The notes under the pieces: generated by a model
What the model was told of the DNA's origin: nothing
Database searches by the model: none
What the model saw: only the letters and a program-made list of their open reading frames with translations
Position numbers and translations under genes: made by a program
Part shown: positions 24,671 through 33,565 of the stretch, piece after piece
How the letters are laid out: each line of letters starts with the position of its first letter
Position numbering within the stretch: the first letter of the stretch is position 1
Assembly (NCBI RefSeq): GCF_001469955.1
Contig: NZ_LOPU01000029.1
Coordinates: 248,001-312,000, forward strand
Direction of reading: 5' to 3'
Length of the DNA stretch: 64,000 bases
From: Haloprofundus marisrubri
GTDB taxonomy: Archaea > Halobacteriota > Halobacteria > Halobacteriales > Haloferacaceae

Positions 24671-25912
24671 CTACTCTGCGATCGAACTCAGGAAGAAGGA
24701 TCCGAAGATCATCTGAATCCCGAGGATGATGGCGGTGAAGGCCGCGATGTTGGCCTCTGCAACAGGAATCGATGCGAATCCTGCGGTGAACCACTGCCCA
24801 ACAACGAGCGCGGCGTACGCTGCCCCGGCGGCGAAGACTGCAAGTCCAATCGTTGCGCCACGTTCGAGGCTCACACGCTGGGTGAGCCACGTCGTGAAGG
24901 GGTCGTTTGCTTTCTGGATTGGGTCACTCGCAACGGTCGCAAAGGCTCCGAGGCTTGCAACCTGATACCCGACGAGTGTCATGAGGCTGCCGGCGATCAT
25001 CGAGTTAAGTCCGAGCGAGGCAGGCCCAAGCTGGACACCCGTGTATGCGAGTCCCATGACGAGCATGCCCAGTGCACCGAGAAGCATTCCTGGAATTGAG
25101 AAGAGCTGTCCAGGGGCATTGACGAGCATGAATTTGACGTGGCGCCAGCCATCGGAGAAGCTCTCGAGCGTTGCCTCACCCTCGCGTGGGTGGTACGTGA
25201 TTGGAATCTCTTCGATTTCCAAATCTTTCGCGCCGGCTTCCATGATCATCTCGGAGGCGAACTCCATCCCTGTCGACTGGAGGTCCATTGTCTCGAGTGC
25301 GTCTTTCGAGAAGACACGCATGCCAGAGTGGGCGTCGCTGACGCCTGCGCGGTAGAAGACGTTGAGGAACTTCGTCAGCAACGGATTCCCGATGTGCTCG
25401 TGAAGCTTCGGCATCGACCCGGGCAGAATCTCGCCTTCGAGGCGGCTTCCCATGGCCATGTCGGCGTCACCGTTCGCCACGAGATCATAGAGCTTCGGCA
25501 GCTCTTCGAAGTCGTACGTACAGTCGGCGTCGCCGATGGCAATGTAGTCACCACGGGCACGCTCGAAGGCGTACATGTACGCATACCCGTATCCTGGCTT
25601 GTCCGGGACGACGACGCGTGCACCGAGTGCGTTTGCAATCTCGGGTGTTCGGTCAGTGGAACTGTCACTGACGATAATTTCGCCGGTCATCTCGAGGTCG
25701 ACGAGTGCGTTCTTGATACGGCGGACACACTCTGCGATGCCCTGTTCTTCGTTGAGGGTGGGCATCACGATGGTGAATTCAGGCGTCTTCTGACTATCCT
25801 CGTCGACGAGATATTTGTCGCCGGGATGGTCGCTTACGATATCGTCTGGAACGTCAATCGTGGTGGATTGTGAGTTCCGGAGTGGATTTGCGTTTGTTTT
25901 TTGCGTTGACAT
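24671..25912 (-). CDS. Glycosyltransferase family 2, polyprenyl-phosphate sugar synthase with C-terminal TM domain
   Basis: A 413-aa protein from MSTQKTNANPLRN; a start at 25969 would add 19 residues. The GT-A domain (about 45-270) shows IVMPTLNEEQGIAECV, VSDSSTDRTPEIA and the metal-binding IGDADCTYDF, as in dolichol-phosphate mannose/glucose synthases; AglJ and AglD of Haloferax belong to this broad group. Four hydrophobic helices follow (about 275-410). It probably charges dolichol phosphate with the first or a late sugar of a surface glycan. GC content is back to normal here, so it may belong to the older chromosomal part of the locus. Confidence 0.88.
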   Translation of the reverse strand: MSTQKTNANPLRNSQSTTIDVPDDIVSDHPGDKYLVDEDSQKTPEFTIVMPTLNEEQGIAECVRRIKNALVDLEMTGEIIVSDSSTDRTPEIANALGARVVVPDKPGYGYAYMYAFERARGDYIAIGDADCTYDFEELPKLYDLVANGDADMAMGSRLEGEILPGSMPKLHEHIGNPLLTKFLNVFYRAGVSDAHSGMRVFSKDALETMDLQSTGMEFASEMIMEAGAKDLEIEEIPITYHPREGEATLESFSDGWRHVKFMLVNAPGQLFSIPGMLLGALGMLVMGLAYTGVQLGPASLGLNSMIAGSLMTLVGYQVASLGAFATVASDPIQKANDPFTTWLTQRVSLERGATIGLAVFAAGAAYAALVVGQWFTAGFASIPVAEANIAAFTAIILGIQMIFGSFFLSSIAE

Positions 25913-26136
25913 TTTGTATTGAATTCCCCCCCTTGACACATAGGGTGTATGCGACCTGAATGGCCGCAAAAGGATAGCGAAACAGAACGTCTTGTCACAC
26001 TAACCTATCTCTGAAAAGTAGTGAATACTGCTACTACTAAAGAGTTGCTTTCGTGATAATACTCTAAGAAGGTAGAAGTCTCTGATTCGTCGATAATTTA
26101 CATGGTCCTTAATGTGGTAGTCTCTCCGAACTCAAC

Positions 26137-26295
26137 TCAAAGCGGCGACCCGCACTCGGGACAGTTCATCATAATCGACATCGAGAGCATTCCCGTCTCT
26201 TCACGAGAGACCGAAATACCACAGGTTCGGCACCGTAGCTTGCTTTGCTCGGACTCATCCCCGTGCCGTTTGGTATCACGCTGACTGGAGGCCAT
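26137..26295 (-). CDS. Small zinc-ribbon protein, 52 aa
   Basis: The protein MASSQRDTKRHGDESEQSKL... carries CRTC near residue 22 and CPEC near residue 45, four cysteines in the arrangement of a zinc ribbon, and ends GSPL. The start at ATG 26295 and stop at 26137 give a compact frame with strong charge bias. Haloarchaea have many such micro-proteins, some shown to affect motility and biofilm formation. The role of this one is unknown. Confidence 0.7.
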   Translation of the reverse strand: MASSQRDTKRHGDESEQSKLRCRTCGISVSREETGMLSMSIMMNCPECGSPL

Positions 26296-26415
26296 CTACT
26301 CAAGAATCACATATGAGCTACCTAATAACTCTTTCCCACAGTACTGTTAGCTCAGCAGTAAACAATCGAAGACTGGAGTTACAGCAAAAGTCCAGTCGGT
26401 AGCACTCACATTACA

Positions 26416-26631
26416 ATGCCGACAGATACTCTATCAGTGTCTATGGGAGTTAGACGGACTTTCACACTCGCCGTCCATCGCTGGCTCATTCGCCGCGGCC
26501 TCATCGAACACCCATGGGCAGGGAAGTCTGAGTCACAGATTCAGACGCAGACAGATATCGAACCACAGAACCTCGATGAGGATCCTGAAATCTCATCTAA
26601 TCTCCACTACAGTCTCAAAGAGTGGCGATAA
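26416..26631 (+). CDS. Possible small acidic protein, 71 aa
   Basis: A frame starting MPTDTLSVSMGVRRT, with a short amphipathic basic helix (VHRWLIRRGLIEH) followed by an acidic, Gln- and Asp-rich tail (DIEPQNLDEDPEISSN). The acidic tail fits haloarchaeal composition. No family is recognised and no promoter is obvious, so it may be spurious. Confidence 0.4.
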   Translation: MPTDTLSVSMGVRRTFTLAVHRWLIRRGLIEHPWAGKSESQIQTQTDIEPQNLDEDPEISSNLHYSLKEWR

Positions 26632-26728
26632 CGAGACATTCACGATTTTTTATGAACTTGGCAATAGTTGAGTCAACTCAATAGTCAACATAGTAAGGTT
26701 CTTACTTATCAAGGGCTGGTACGCTCCT

Positions 26729-27754
26729 ATGCAAGCGATTGTACTCGCTGGAGGGTACGCAACCCGCCTCTGGCCACTAACCAAAGACCGTCCGAAAATG
26801 CTGCTGCCAGTCGGTGAGACGACAGTCATCGACGAGCTGCTTTCGGACCTCGAAAACGACGACCGTATCTCGGACGTCTTCGTGAGCACCAACGAACGCT
26901 TCGCCCCGGACTTCGAGACCCACCTCGAAGAATCCGAGTTCGAGAAACCACGGCTCTCCGTCGAGGAGACGGTCGAAGAAGACGAGAAGTTCGGTGTCGT
27001 CGGTGCACTCGCCCAACTCATCAACCGTGAAGGCCTCGAAGACAACGACGAGGATCTCGTCGTCGTCGCCGGAGACAACCTCTTTAGTTTCGACCTCGAC
27101 GAGTTCATCGACCACTTCGAAGAGCAGTCTACGCCATCGCTTGCGGCGTACGACGTCGGATCAAAAGAGAAGGCCAAAGCGTACGGTCTCGTCGAACTCG
27201 ACGACGGTGAGGTTGTAAATTTCCAAGAGAAACCTGAGAACCCCAACAGTACGCTCGTCTCGCTTGCTTGCTATGCGTTCCCCTCGGAGGTGCTCTCACA
27301 GTTCGACGAGTACCTCTCTTCAGACAACAACCCAGACGAACCGGGTTGGTTCCTCCAGTGGCTGCAGTCGCGACAAACCGTTCGTGCGTTCACGTTCTCG
27401 GGTGCGTGGTTCGACATTGGCTCTGCAGACGGCTATCTCGAAGCGATTGATTGGGCGCTCGCCGGCGAACCGCTCATCGCCGACGACGCCACCGTCGAAA
27501 ACTCACGTCTCGAAGGGAGTGTCCAAGTGCTTCCCGGTGCAACCGTGAGTGACTCTACACTCGCTCGTTCGGTAGTCTTCCCGAACAGCCAGGTCACGAA
27601 CGCATCCGTCGACGACACTGTAATCGACTCCGAAGCAACCGTCGAGAACATCGACCTCTCCGAGAGCGTTATTGGGTCGTACACGACGGTCGCACAAGAC
27701 GCAGAAGACGAAGCAGAGTCAGCCGAGGAAGCGACTGAAGTCGTACAGAACTAA
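26729..27754 (+). CDS. Sugar-1-phosphate nucleotidyltransferase with left-handed beta-helix tail
   Basis: A 341-aa enzyme making an NDP-sugar from a sugar 1-phosphate. The N-terminus has the pyrophosphorylase signature LAGGYATRLWPLTKDRPKML; metal and sugar positions follow as VVAGDNLFSFDLDEF and FQEKPENPNSTLV. Residues about 245-320 are imperfect hexapeptide repeats (IADDATVENSRLEGSVQV) that should form a beta-helix. It differs from the second such gene at 29166, which lacks the tail. It lies next to the aglM gene, tail-to-tail with 1 nt between, and probably supplies the glycan pathway with a different nucleotide sugar. Confidence 0.88.
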   Translation: MQAIVLAGGYATRLWPLTKDRPKMLLPVGETTVIDELLSDLENDDRISDVFVSTNERFAPDFETHLEESEFEKPRLSVEETVEEDEKFGVVGALAQLINREGLEDNDEDLVVVAGDNLFSFDLDEFIDHFEEQSTPSLAAYDVGSKEKAKAYGLVELDDGEVVNFQEKPENPNSTLVSLACYAFPSEVLSQFDEYLSSDNNPDEPGWFLQWLQSRQTVRAFTFSGAWFDIGSADGYLEAIDWALAGEPLIADDATVENSRLEGSVQVLPGATVSDSTLARSVVFPNSQVTNASVDDTVIDSEATVENIDLSESVIGSYTTVAQDAEDEAESAEEATEVVQN

Positions 27755-27755
27755 C

Positions 27756-29054
27756 TCACCACGTTAGCCCGTCGTACTCGATTCCCTCACGGCGGGTAAT
27801 CACACGGCGGCCATCGACCACAATCGGATTTTTCATCGCCTCGACTTCGTCATCAAGGGCAGCAAACTCATCCCAGTCAGTCACGACAACCGCTCCATCA
27901 GCATCGGAGAGTGCATCAGAAGCGCTGTCAGCGTACTCGATATCTGGGAACCGTTCCTGCATGTTCTCGGCTGCAACAGGATCATACGCGACGACGGTTG
28001 CACCTCGCTCCAGCAAGCCCTCGATGACTGGTATCGCACGGGAGTGACGAATGTCGTCAGTCCCTGGTTTGAACGAAAGCCCAAGCACAGCAATCTGTGT
28101 TCCGTCGACATCGGTCCGGTCATCAAGCAACGAGAGCAGTCGTTCTGGTTGTTTCTCGTTTACGCCGACTGCCGCCTCGAGCAGTTGCGGGTCATAGCCT
28201 ACCTCTTGTGCAGCGGTGATGATGGCGGCTGTGTCTTTTGGGAAACACGAACCACCCCAGCCAACGCCACTCCGCAAGAAGCGTTCACCAATTCGGTCGT
28301 CGAGTCCGATTGCATCTGCGACCTCGTAGGCATCGACACCGAATTCTTTACAGATGTTCCCAAGTTCATTGACGAGACTGATCTTGGAGGCGAGAAAGGC
28401 GTTGTTCGCGTACTTAATCATCTCTGCCTCCCTAATTCCGGTTTCAACAACCGGGATCTCGCTGTCATTTTCTTCTTGCAGCGGCGCATACAACTCGTGC
28501 AGCAGACTCGCCGCCTCACCCTCGTTCACACCGAACACGAGTTTGTCTGGATCTTGAAGGTCTGAGACTGCGCTGCCTTCTCGGAGGAACTCAGGGTTCA
28601 TCCCGATGAGGAGGTCCTCGCCCAGCGTCTTGCCTGATGCATCAGCGACAATCGGGGCAAGGACGTCTTCGGTGGTTCCGGGGACAACCGTACTCTTGGT
28701 GACAACGAGGTGCGTCTCGTCTGTTTCTGCAAGTGTCTCTCCTAGGGTTCGCGCACCAGCCTCGATAATTCCGGTATTAATGTGGCCATCTTCATCCGAC
28801 GGAGTCGGGAGCGCGAGAAACGTAACGTCAGTCTCCAGTACACGCTCGTAGTCAGTTGTCGCCCGAAGTCGATTGCCTCCATGTTCTGCAATCAACTCAT
28901 CCAGTCCCGGTTCGTGGATGGGGGCGTCACCGGCTTCGATTTGTGAGATGATTGATTCGTCGATGTCGACGTTGACGACTTCATGGCCGAACTCCGCAAG
29001 ACAAGCAGCGAGGGTGGTCCCAACGTATCCGCTCCCGATGATGCTGACGCGCAT
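27756..29054 (-). CDS. aglM: UDP-glucose 6-dehydrogenase, AglM-type
   Basis: A 432-aa enzyme that oxidises UDP-glucose to UDP-glucuronate with two NAD+. The dinucleotide fold opens [20 protein letters not shown]; the catalytic segment [16 protein letters not shown] holds the active Cys and Lys-Asp; [20 protein letters not shown] and the central helix [19 protein letters not shown] are standard. Length is normal. Divergent from the aglF gene 111 nt away. In Haloferax, AglM acts after AglF to feed hexuronic acids into the S-layer N-glycan; the same pathway is expected here, though the symbol rests on family and context. Confidence 0.9.
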   Translation of the reverse strand: MRVSIIGSGYVGTTLAACLAEFGHEVVNVDIDESIISQIEAGDAPIHEPGLDELIAEHGGNRLRATTDYERVLETDVTFLALPTPSDEDGHINTGIIEAGARTLGETLAETDETHLVVTKSTVVPGTTEDVLAPIVADASGKTLGEDLLIGMNPEFLREGSAVSDLQDPDKLVFGVNEGEAASLLHELYAPLQEENDSEIPVVETGIREAEMIKYANNAFLASKISLVNELGNICKEFGVDAYEVADAIGLDDRIGERFLRSGVGWGGSCFPKDTAAIITAAQEVGYDPQLLEAAVGVNEKQPERLLSLLDDRTDVDGTQIAVLGLSFKPGTDDIRHSRAIPVIEGLLERGATVVAYDPVAAENMQERFPDIEYADSASDALSDADGAVVVTDWDEFAALDDEVEAMKNPIVVDGRRVITRREGIEYDGLTW

Positions 29055-29165
29055 TGCTCAGGGTGTGGATATGACCACGTAAGAATGTTCAGGAGATAAT
29101 CCAGACAATCCAAACACTCTGTTATTGTGAAAAGACTTACGTGCAATTAGTTCCGCGAGTGTGCT

Positions 29166-29897
29166 ATGAAGGCAGTCGTCCTCGCAGCCGGCAAGGGAAC
29201 CAGGCTCAAGCCACTGACCGATAACAAACCGAAAGGCCTCGTCGAAGTCGACGGGGAACCAATCTTGACGCACTGTTTCGAGAAGCTCGCACACCTCGGG
29301 GCAGACGAGTTCATCGTCGTTGTCGGCCACGACAAAGAACAGATTATCAGCTACTACGGCGACGAAGTCCAGGGCGTTCCCATCACCTATGCCCACCAGC
29401 GTGAACAAAACGGACTCGCACACGCCCTCCTTACTGTCGAGGACCACATCGACGACGACTTCGTGTTGATGCTCGGTGACAACATCTTCGAGGCAAACCT
29501 CGGTGACGTCATGCGACGCCAGCAAGAACAGCGCGCCGACGCCGCGTTCCTCGTTGAGGAAGTTCCCGAAGAAGAAGCCAGTCGCTACGGTGTCTGTAAC
29601 ACGAACGACTACGGCGAGATTACTGAAGTTATCGAGAAACCCGACGAACCCCCGACGAACCTCGTGATGACTGGCTTCTATACGTTCTCACCGGAGATTT
29701 TCCACGCCTGCCATCTCGTCCAGCCTTCCGACCGTGACGAGTACGAAATTACGGACGCAATCAACCTGCTGTTGCAGAGTGGCCGGACGATCGATGCACT
29801 GCGTATCGATGGCTGGCGCGTTGACGTCGGTTACCCAGAGGACCGTGACGAGGCCGAACGTCGGCTACAGGACCAAGAAGTGACCGCTGCAAACTAG
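29166..29897 (+). CDS. aglF: UTP-glucose-1-phosphate uridylyltransferase, AglF-type
   Basis: A 243-aa nucleotidyltransferase: LAAGKGTRLKPLTDNKPKGLVE gives the signature, MLGDNIFEANLGDVM the metal site, and EVIEKPDEPPTNLVMTGFY the sugar site. The length and lack of a beta-helix tail match AglF, which makes UDP-glucose for AglM. It is divergent from aglM and shares its intergenic region. Downstream, at 30055-30174, lies a degenerate second copy of this gene's 3' end. The symbol is assigned by family and context. Confidence 0.87.
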   Translation: MKAVVLAAGKGTRLKPLTDNKPKGLVEVDGEPILTHCFEKLAHLGADEFIVVVGHDKEQIISYYGDEVQGVPITYAHQREQNGLAHALLTVEDHIDDDFVLMLGDNIFEANLGDVMRRQQEQRADAAFLVEEVPEEEASRYGVCNTNDYGEITEVIEKPDEPPTNLVMTGFYTFSPEIFHACHLVQPSDRDEYEITDAINLLLQSGRTIDALRIDGWRVDVGYPEDRDEAERRLQDQEVTAAN

Positions 29898-30054
29898 TTA
29901 GTCGTACAGCAGTTGCCTTTCTGTAGGGCTGTCTCAGTAGTGTAGACTCGTTTTGTCGTCTGCAGGCAACAAACACCTCTTACACCTCGTTGCATCTCGC
30001 TGGACAGTGATCGACGAAACGGAACGAGGTATAAGCGCGTGTGTTCGCGTTCAA

Positions 30055-30174
30055 CCGTTTGACCGTGATGAGCACAGAATCACGGATCCGACCAACCTCT
30101 CCTTGTAGAGTTGCTGGATGATCAATGCACTGCGCATTGGTGGCTGGTGTGTCGACGTCGACTATTCAGAATAG
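30055..30174 (+). pseudogene. Degenerate copy of the aglF 3' end
   Basis: Read from TTTGACCGTGATGAG, the translation FDRDEHRITDPTNLSL, stop, SCWMINALRIGGWCVDVDYS, stop matches the AglF tail SDRDEYEITDAINLLL, then QSGRTIDALRIDGWRVDVGY. Nucleotide agreement is high over ATCAATGCACTGCGCATTGG against ATCGATGCACTGCGTATCG. Two stops in this frame show that it is dead. It lies about 160 nt after the intact gene in the same direction. Confidence 0.85.
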
Positions 30175-30224
30175 AACCGGCTAGTGAGTGCGGATACGCC
30201 ACCTAACAAGGGAGCAAAACGGTT

Positions 30225-30277
30225 CTGTCGAAATCCTCAGAATCAGACCGAAGCGACGTGCTGAATAGAGAGGGTGA
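30225..30277 (+). repeat. Dispersed GCTGAATA motif, copy D, with upstream shared block
   Basis: CTGTCGAAATCCTCAG at 30225-30240 parallels 4238-4253. The 20-mer GTGCTGAATAGAGAGGGTGA at 30258-30277 equals 7782-7801 on the other strand. It points toward the GNAT gene, and copy E points back from the other side. Confidence 0.65.
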
Positions 30278-30380
30278 ACCTCGCACTCGCGAATGTCAAC
30301 AATTGGAATTTTGGTGGCTAGGGAATCGGGTCAAAATAGTACTGAGAAAACACTTAATCGCCAGGCAAACGATTGGTGTT

Positions 30381-30881
30381 ATGACTGTCTCAGTGGTTCC
30401 TGCGGAGCCACACCACGTCGATGGAATTTGTCGTGTCTGTGCTGAAGGATGGCGGGAAACTTACTCGGGCATCCTTCCCGAGCAAGAGATCGAAGCGACC
30501 ATTGAAGATTTCTACACTCCCGAACAGGTGGCACAGGAGGTAAACTCGCCAGAAGACTGGGACGGTTGGCTTGTCGCGCTTGAACATGACGAAGTAGTTG
30601 GCGCAGGTGGTGGTGGCCTCACTGACCCGTCTACTGGAGAAGTATTTGTCCTATACGTTGACCCAACGATGAAACGAAGAGGAATTGGCTCTCATCTGCT
30701 CGAATCAATAACAGCGCAACAACGAGAGCAGGGGGCAACGGAGCAGTGGGTCTCCATTGTTCCAGACAACGATATTGGCAAATCATTCTATCTGAAACAC
30801 GATTTTGAAGTCGTAGGCCAGCGAGAGGCATACGGTGAAGCGAGCGATAGAGATTCGCTTCGACTCAAACGCTTCGTCTAA
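30381..30881 (+). CDS. GNAT-family N-acetyltransferase
   Basis: A 166-aa acyltransferase using acetyl-CoA, starting MTVSVVPAEPHHVDGI. The CoA-binding motif A reads VLYVDPTMKRRGIGSHLLESI and the following region is WVSIVPDNDIGKSFYLKHDF. An upstream in-frame start at 30258 is rejected because that part is the repeat block. Substrate is unknown; the group includes acetylators of protein N-termini, antibiotics and amines. The gene stands between two inverted motif copies (30258 and 30901). Confidence 0.85.
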   Translation: MTVSVVPAEPHHVDGICRVCAEGWRETYSGILPEQEIEATIEDFYTPEQVAQEVNSPEDWDGWLVALEHDEVVGAGGGGLTDPSTGEVFVLYVDPTMKRRGIGSHLLESITAQQREQGATEQWVSIVPDNDIGKSFYLKHDFEVVGQREAYGEASDRDSLRLKRFV

Positions 30882-31239
30882 TCGGGTCGCAGTAGAAGAC
30901 TGACCGACTTGCGCTCTGTATTCAGTATCGGCCTCTGCAAATTATCCACTTACGAGAGTTTCAACAGAGCCAGCAAAAACTGCCTTAGAGCCAACAACCA
31001 GATGTGAGAAAATAGTCATCTGATACCTGAAAACCAGAATAAGTATCGGGAGTGATGTAACAGACGTAGTGATGTTACCGACAATTTGACGAAGAGTTAA
31101 AAATTCGAGAACGTACTGACTTAGACAGAGGACAGCCACGCAGATACAAGGAGATGTCCATGCAGTGCTCGTCGTTCACCTGCTTCTTTGGACCATGTAC
31201 TCGGTCCCAACGGTAAATACACTCTACTCGGTCATCTGA
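30882..31239. other. Intergenic region, 358 nt
   Basis: Copy E of the dispersed motif lies at its start. The minus strand holds a 65-codon frame at 30942-31139 with a weakly hydrophobic middle; I do not accept it as a gene since no promoter or neighbour supports it. Confidence 0.45.
30901..30928 (-). repeat. Dispersed GCTGAATA motif, copy E
   Basis: On the minus strand the copy reads GATACTGAATACAGAGCGC, then AAGTCGGTCA. It matches copy A (CTGAATATAGAGTGCAAGTC) with few differences and lies inverted to copy D across the GNAT gene. Confidence 0.55.
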
Positions 31240-31521
31240 TCACTGGGTAACGTACAGTGAGTAGGCGATAACCGCGAACCCGATGGCCGTCAACGCGTTT
31301 TCGGCAATAAGCGCATTATGTGTACTGAACAGTAAGAGTTGGTCTCCAACACCGGCGAGAAGAGATCCAAAGGTGACGATGCCGAACCCTGCAGCGAGAT
31401 ACGTCAGTCCCTTCCAGCCGCTTTTGCGAGCTGCCGAAAAGGCGGTGTAGGTGATGAACCCACCAATGAGCAGTGTAATCGTTTTGAGAACGATAACGAG
31501 AAACGGTATTTCGCTAGTCAT
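31240..31521 (-). CDS. Three-TM membrane protein, DUF7521-like
   Basis: A 93-aa protein from MTSEIPFLVIVLKTITLLIG, with helices near 3-25, 35-57 and 64-88. It overlaps the stop of the HTH gene upstream (ATGA), so they are translated together. Pairing of such a membrane protein with a winged-helix regulator is common in haloarchaea and suggests a membrane-linked sensing unit. A longer start at 31545 would overlap the HTH gene further and is not preferred. Confidence 0.78.
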   Translation of the reverse strand: MTSEIPFLVIVLKTITLLIGGFITYTAFSAARKSGWKGLTYLAAGFGIVTFGSLLAGVGDQLLLFSTHNALIAENALTAIGFAVIAYSLYVTQ

Positions 31522-31886
31522 AATTCCTCGCTCATACGCGACCAAAACTGTGCGAGCTGATGGTCTGCAGGCTGTCGAACAGTTCCGAGTTCGAGTTCAA
31601 TCTCGCCGTCTTCTTCGAACATGACTGCCACACCCGTAATCGAACGCTCGTAGGTGTTCACGTGATGGCCGTCGGACCGAATTTCTGTGTCTTCGCGGAC
31701 GAGACCAGCATCAGAGAGTGCTTGCAGTTTGCGGTATGCAGTTGTCTGGGAGAACTCCGACATCTCAGAGACGTCCTTTGCGTTGCGTGGCTGCTCAAGA
31801 TCTTTGAGTATCTCTCGACACCCGGGGTCTGCAAGCGTTTCGAGTACGGTTTGCAGTTCTGTACTGGGTGGAGACTCACTGGGCAT
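31518..31886 (-). CDS. Winged-helix transcriptional regulator, ArsR-like
   Basis: A 122-aa regulator from MPSESPPSTELQTV; an in-frame ATG at 31934 would add 16 residues. The helix-turn-helix lies at about 15-75 (TLADPGCREILKDLEQPRNA, then SQTTAYRKLQALSDAGLV), with a beta-wing and a short acidic C-terminal part. It is translationally coupled to the membrane protein after it. The target is unknown; the cupredoxin gene at 32157 lies divergent and is a candidate. Confidence 0.8.
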   Translation of the reverse strand: MPSESPPSTELQTVLETLADPGCREILKDLEQPRNAKDVSEMSEFSQTTAYRKLQALSDAGLVREDTEIRSDGHHVNTYERSITGVAVMFEEDGEIELELGTVRQPADHQLAQFWSRMSEEL

Positions 31887-32156
31887 GTTTGTCGACACTT
31901 GAGAGATCGCATTGTGACTCCCTGTAAGAGGCAACTCCGATTGGTTCGTGTCTGTGAGGGCTGGCCATCTTGGGGGGTGAACATCAATTGGCGACGACTG
32001 AGGTAGCGTGTTAGTGAGGGTGCTGTCTGTGTGAGATTCGATAGTCGTACTACCGATTGGATGTCATTGCCCCAATATAAAGTAGAAGTGATGATTTCCA
32101 GATGTTGAAAATCATCCCCCTTATTGTTCGGCGCAGCGCCCGATGGTCAAATTGCA

Positions 32157-33065
32157 ATGAAACAGTCCCCGACCCGGAGACGGTACCTCAAGACTGCAGG
32201 ACTTGCCAGTCTCGCCGTAACAGCAGGCTGTACTACCAGTGGGAATTCTGGGCAAGTCGCCGGCGGTGCTGGTGATAAGTCGACAGAAACTGACACAGAG
32301 ACACAGTCACCAACCACCGACGCTCCACAGTCAACTCCCGAAGAGTCCTTAGAAGAGTGGCTTGCAGACGCGAATGGATACGATGGAGAGGTCATTCGCC
32401 ACGGCAAAGGATCGAAGCCAACAATCTGGGTTGGGAATCCTGTCGATGACGAGTGGGCGTTCGACCCACCCGTAATCGAAGTTCCTCCCGAAACGTTTGT
32501 CGAGTGGGATTGGACTGGCCACGGCGGCCAACACAACGTGGTCGCCCTCGACGGTACGTTCGATAGTGGGCGGACGAACGCCCAGAAGGGAACGTCGTAC
32601 GAATACCTCTTCTTGCCCGAAGAGACTGGGGTGTATCGGTTCGTCTCCGAACCACATCGTGACGAGGGCATGAAAGGCGCAGTCATCGTCAAAGAGCCAC
32701 CAACTACTGGCATCGAGGAAGTCGACGAGTGGGTTCAGTTGAGCAACACCTTCGACGGCACCATCACCGACAAAACGAATACGGACACCACGACCATTAC
32801 TACCGGAGCCGAAGGCAACCGCGGGACGTTTGCGTTCGATCCGGTAGTATTGAAGATCTCTTCAGGAACGACTGTGCAATGGGAGTGGGCAGAGGATAGT
32901 GGTCCACACACCGTCGCCTTCGAGGATATCGACGTCAGGACGGACGAAGTCTACACTGAGGCAGGCGTTCACTTGGAGTACACCTTCGAGGAGAAGGGCA
33001 TCTACCGATACGCCTGCGAACCGCACGAGTCACTCGGGGGACGAGGAGCCATCATCGTCGAATAG
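32157..33065 (+). CDS. Two-domain halocyanin-like protein with complementary loss of copper ligands
   Basis: A 302-aa TAT lipoprotein: RRRYLKTAGLASLAVTAGC holds twin arginines and a lipobox. After a Thr/Glu-rich linker come two cupredoxin domains. Domain 1 keeps its first His (GQHNVV) and Met (PHRDEGMKG) but has Ser164 where Cys is expected (FVSEPH). Domain 2 keeps His, Cys287 and His (YACEPH) but has Gly295 where the axial Met is expected (SLGGRG). Neither domain therefore has the full type 1 site of the protein at 122-925. It may bind copper differently or serve in metal transfer. Start chosen for the TAT signal. Confidence 0.88.
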   Translation: MKQSPTRRRYLKTAGLASLAVTAGCTTSGNSGQVAGGAGDKSTETDTETQSPTTDAPQSTPEESLEEWLADANGYDGEVIRHGKGSKPTIWVGNPVDDEWAFDPPVIEVPPETFVEWDWTGHGGQHNVVALDGTFDSGRTNAQKGTSYEYLFLPEETGVYRFVSEPHRDEGMKGAVIVKEPPTTGIEEVDEWVQLSNTFDGTITDKTNTDTTTITTGAEGNRGTFAFDPVVLKISSGTTVQWEWAEDSGPHTVAFEDIDVRTDEVYTEAGVHLEYTFEEKGIYRYACEPHESLGGRGAIIVE

Positions 33066-33337
33066 CGTCCTGAGCCACACAACTCAACGACTCGCCATCA
33101 CTCGCGGTTTTCAGTATTCGTTGGCATGCCTGTCACTGTTTTTTGACGTAGAACTCTACCAGCGGCGTTTCTCGTAGCCATAGCAAGGAATCCATGCTTC
33201 GACAAAAGTGACCGACTAGGCTGATACAAGTGGTCGTAGGGTACGGGTTGTCTCCAGCATCGGACTGTTTTCTGCATCAAGCGAACACCCTTTTTCTTCG
33301 CTCACAGCACCCTGTTTGCTCCTTGAGGGCCGACGGT

Positions 33338-33565
33338 TCACATCACACAAGAGATGGTAAGGAAGATGCCAAGGAGTGTTAGCACAATGCCGACGCCACG
33401 AGTGAGATTGACTTTCCATTCTGTGGGCTCGACTGGTCCTGCGGGTTTGCGTCCGATCGCATCAAGTAGTTCTTCGGAGCGAGCGATTTGGTAGGGCCAG
33501 ATGGCAGCAGGCACCCCGAAGATGAGACAACCACTGCCCCATACGATTGAGTCGGGTGAACACAT
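33338..33565 (-). CDS. Small two-TM membrane protein
   Basis: A 75-aa protein from MCSPDSIVWGSGCLIFGVPA. Helices lie near 7-24 and 53-72, with a charged loop ARSEELLDAIGRKPAGPVEP between them. An in-frame start at 33727 is rejected because the extension has non-haloarchaeal composition. The compact form resembles short membrane proteins found widely in haloarchaea. Function is unknown. Confidence 0.65.
   Translation of the reverse strand: MCSPDSIVWGSGCLIFGVPAAIWPYQIARSEELLDAIGRKPAGPVEPTEWKVNLTRGVGIVLTLLGIFLTISCVM

Larger units (their letters stand above)
29898..30380. other. Intergenic region with an aglF remnant and a dispersed motif
   Basis: The 483 nt contain no complete gene. They hold a degenerate copy of the aglF tail (30055-30174) and the motif block at 30225-30277. 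The rest shows nothing clear. Confidence 0.6.

Noticed and set aside
24483-24890. 135-codon minus-strand frame overlapping the GT2 3' end
   Set aside because: It runs through the GT2 gene in another frame and has Arg/Cys-rich composition.
25139-25873. 244-codon plus-strand frame opposite the GT2 gene
   Set aside because: Antisense shadow of a clear glycosyltransferase; such long shadows are common in GC-rich genes.
30942-31139. 65-codon minus-strand frame
   Set aside because: Weak hydrophobic middle, no neighbour or promoter support; considered but not called.
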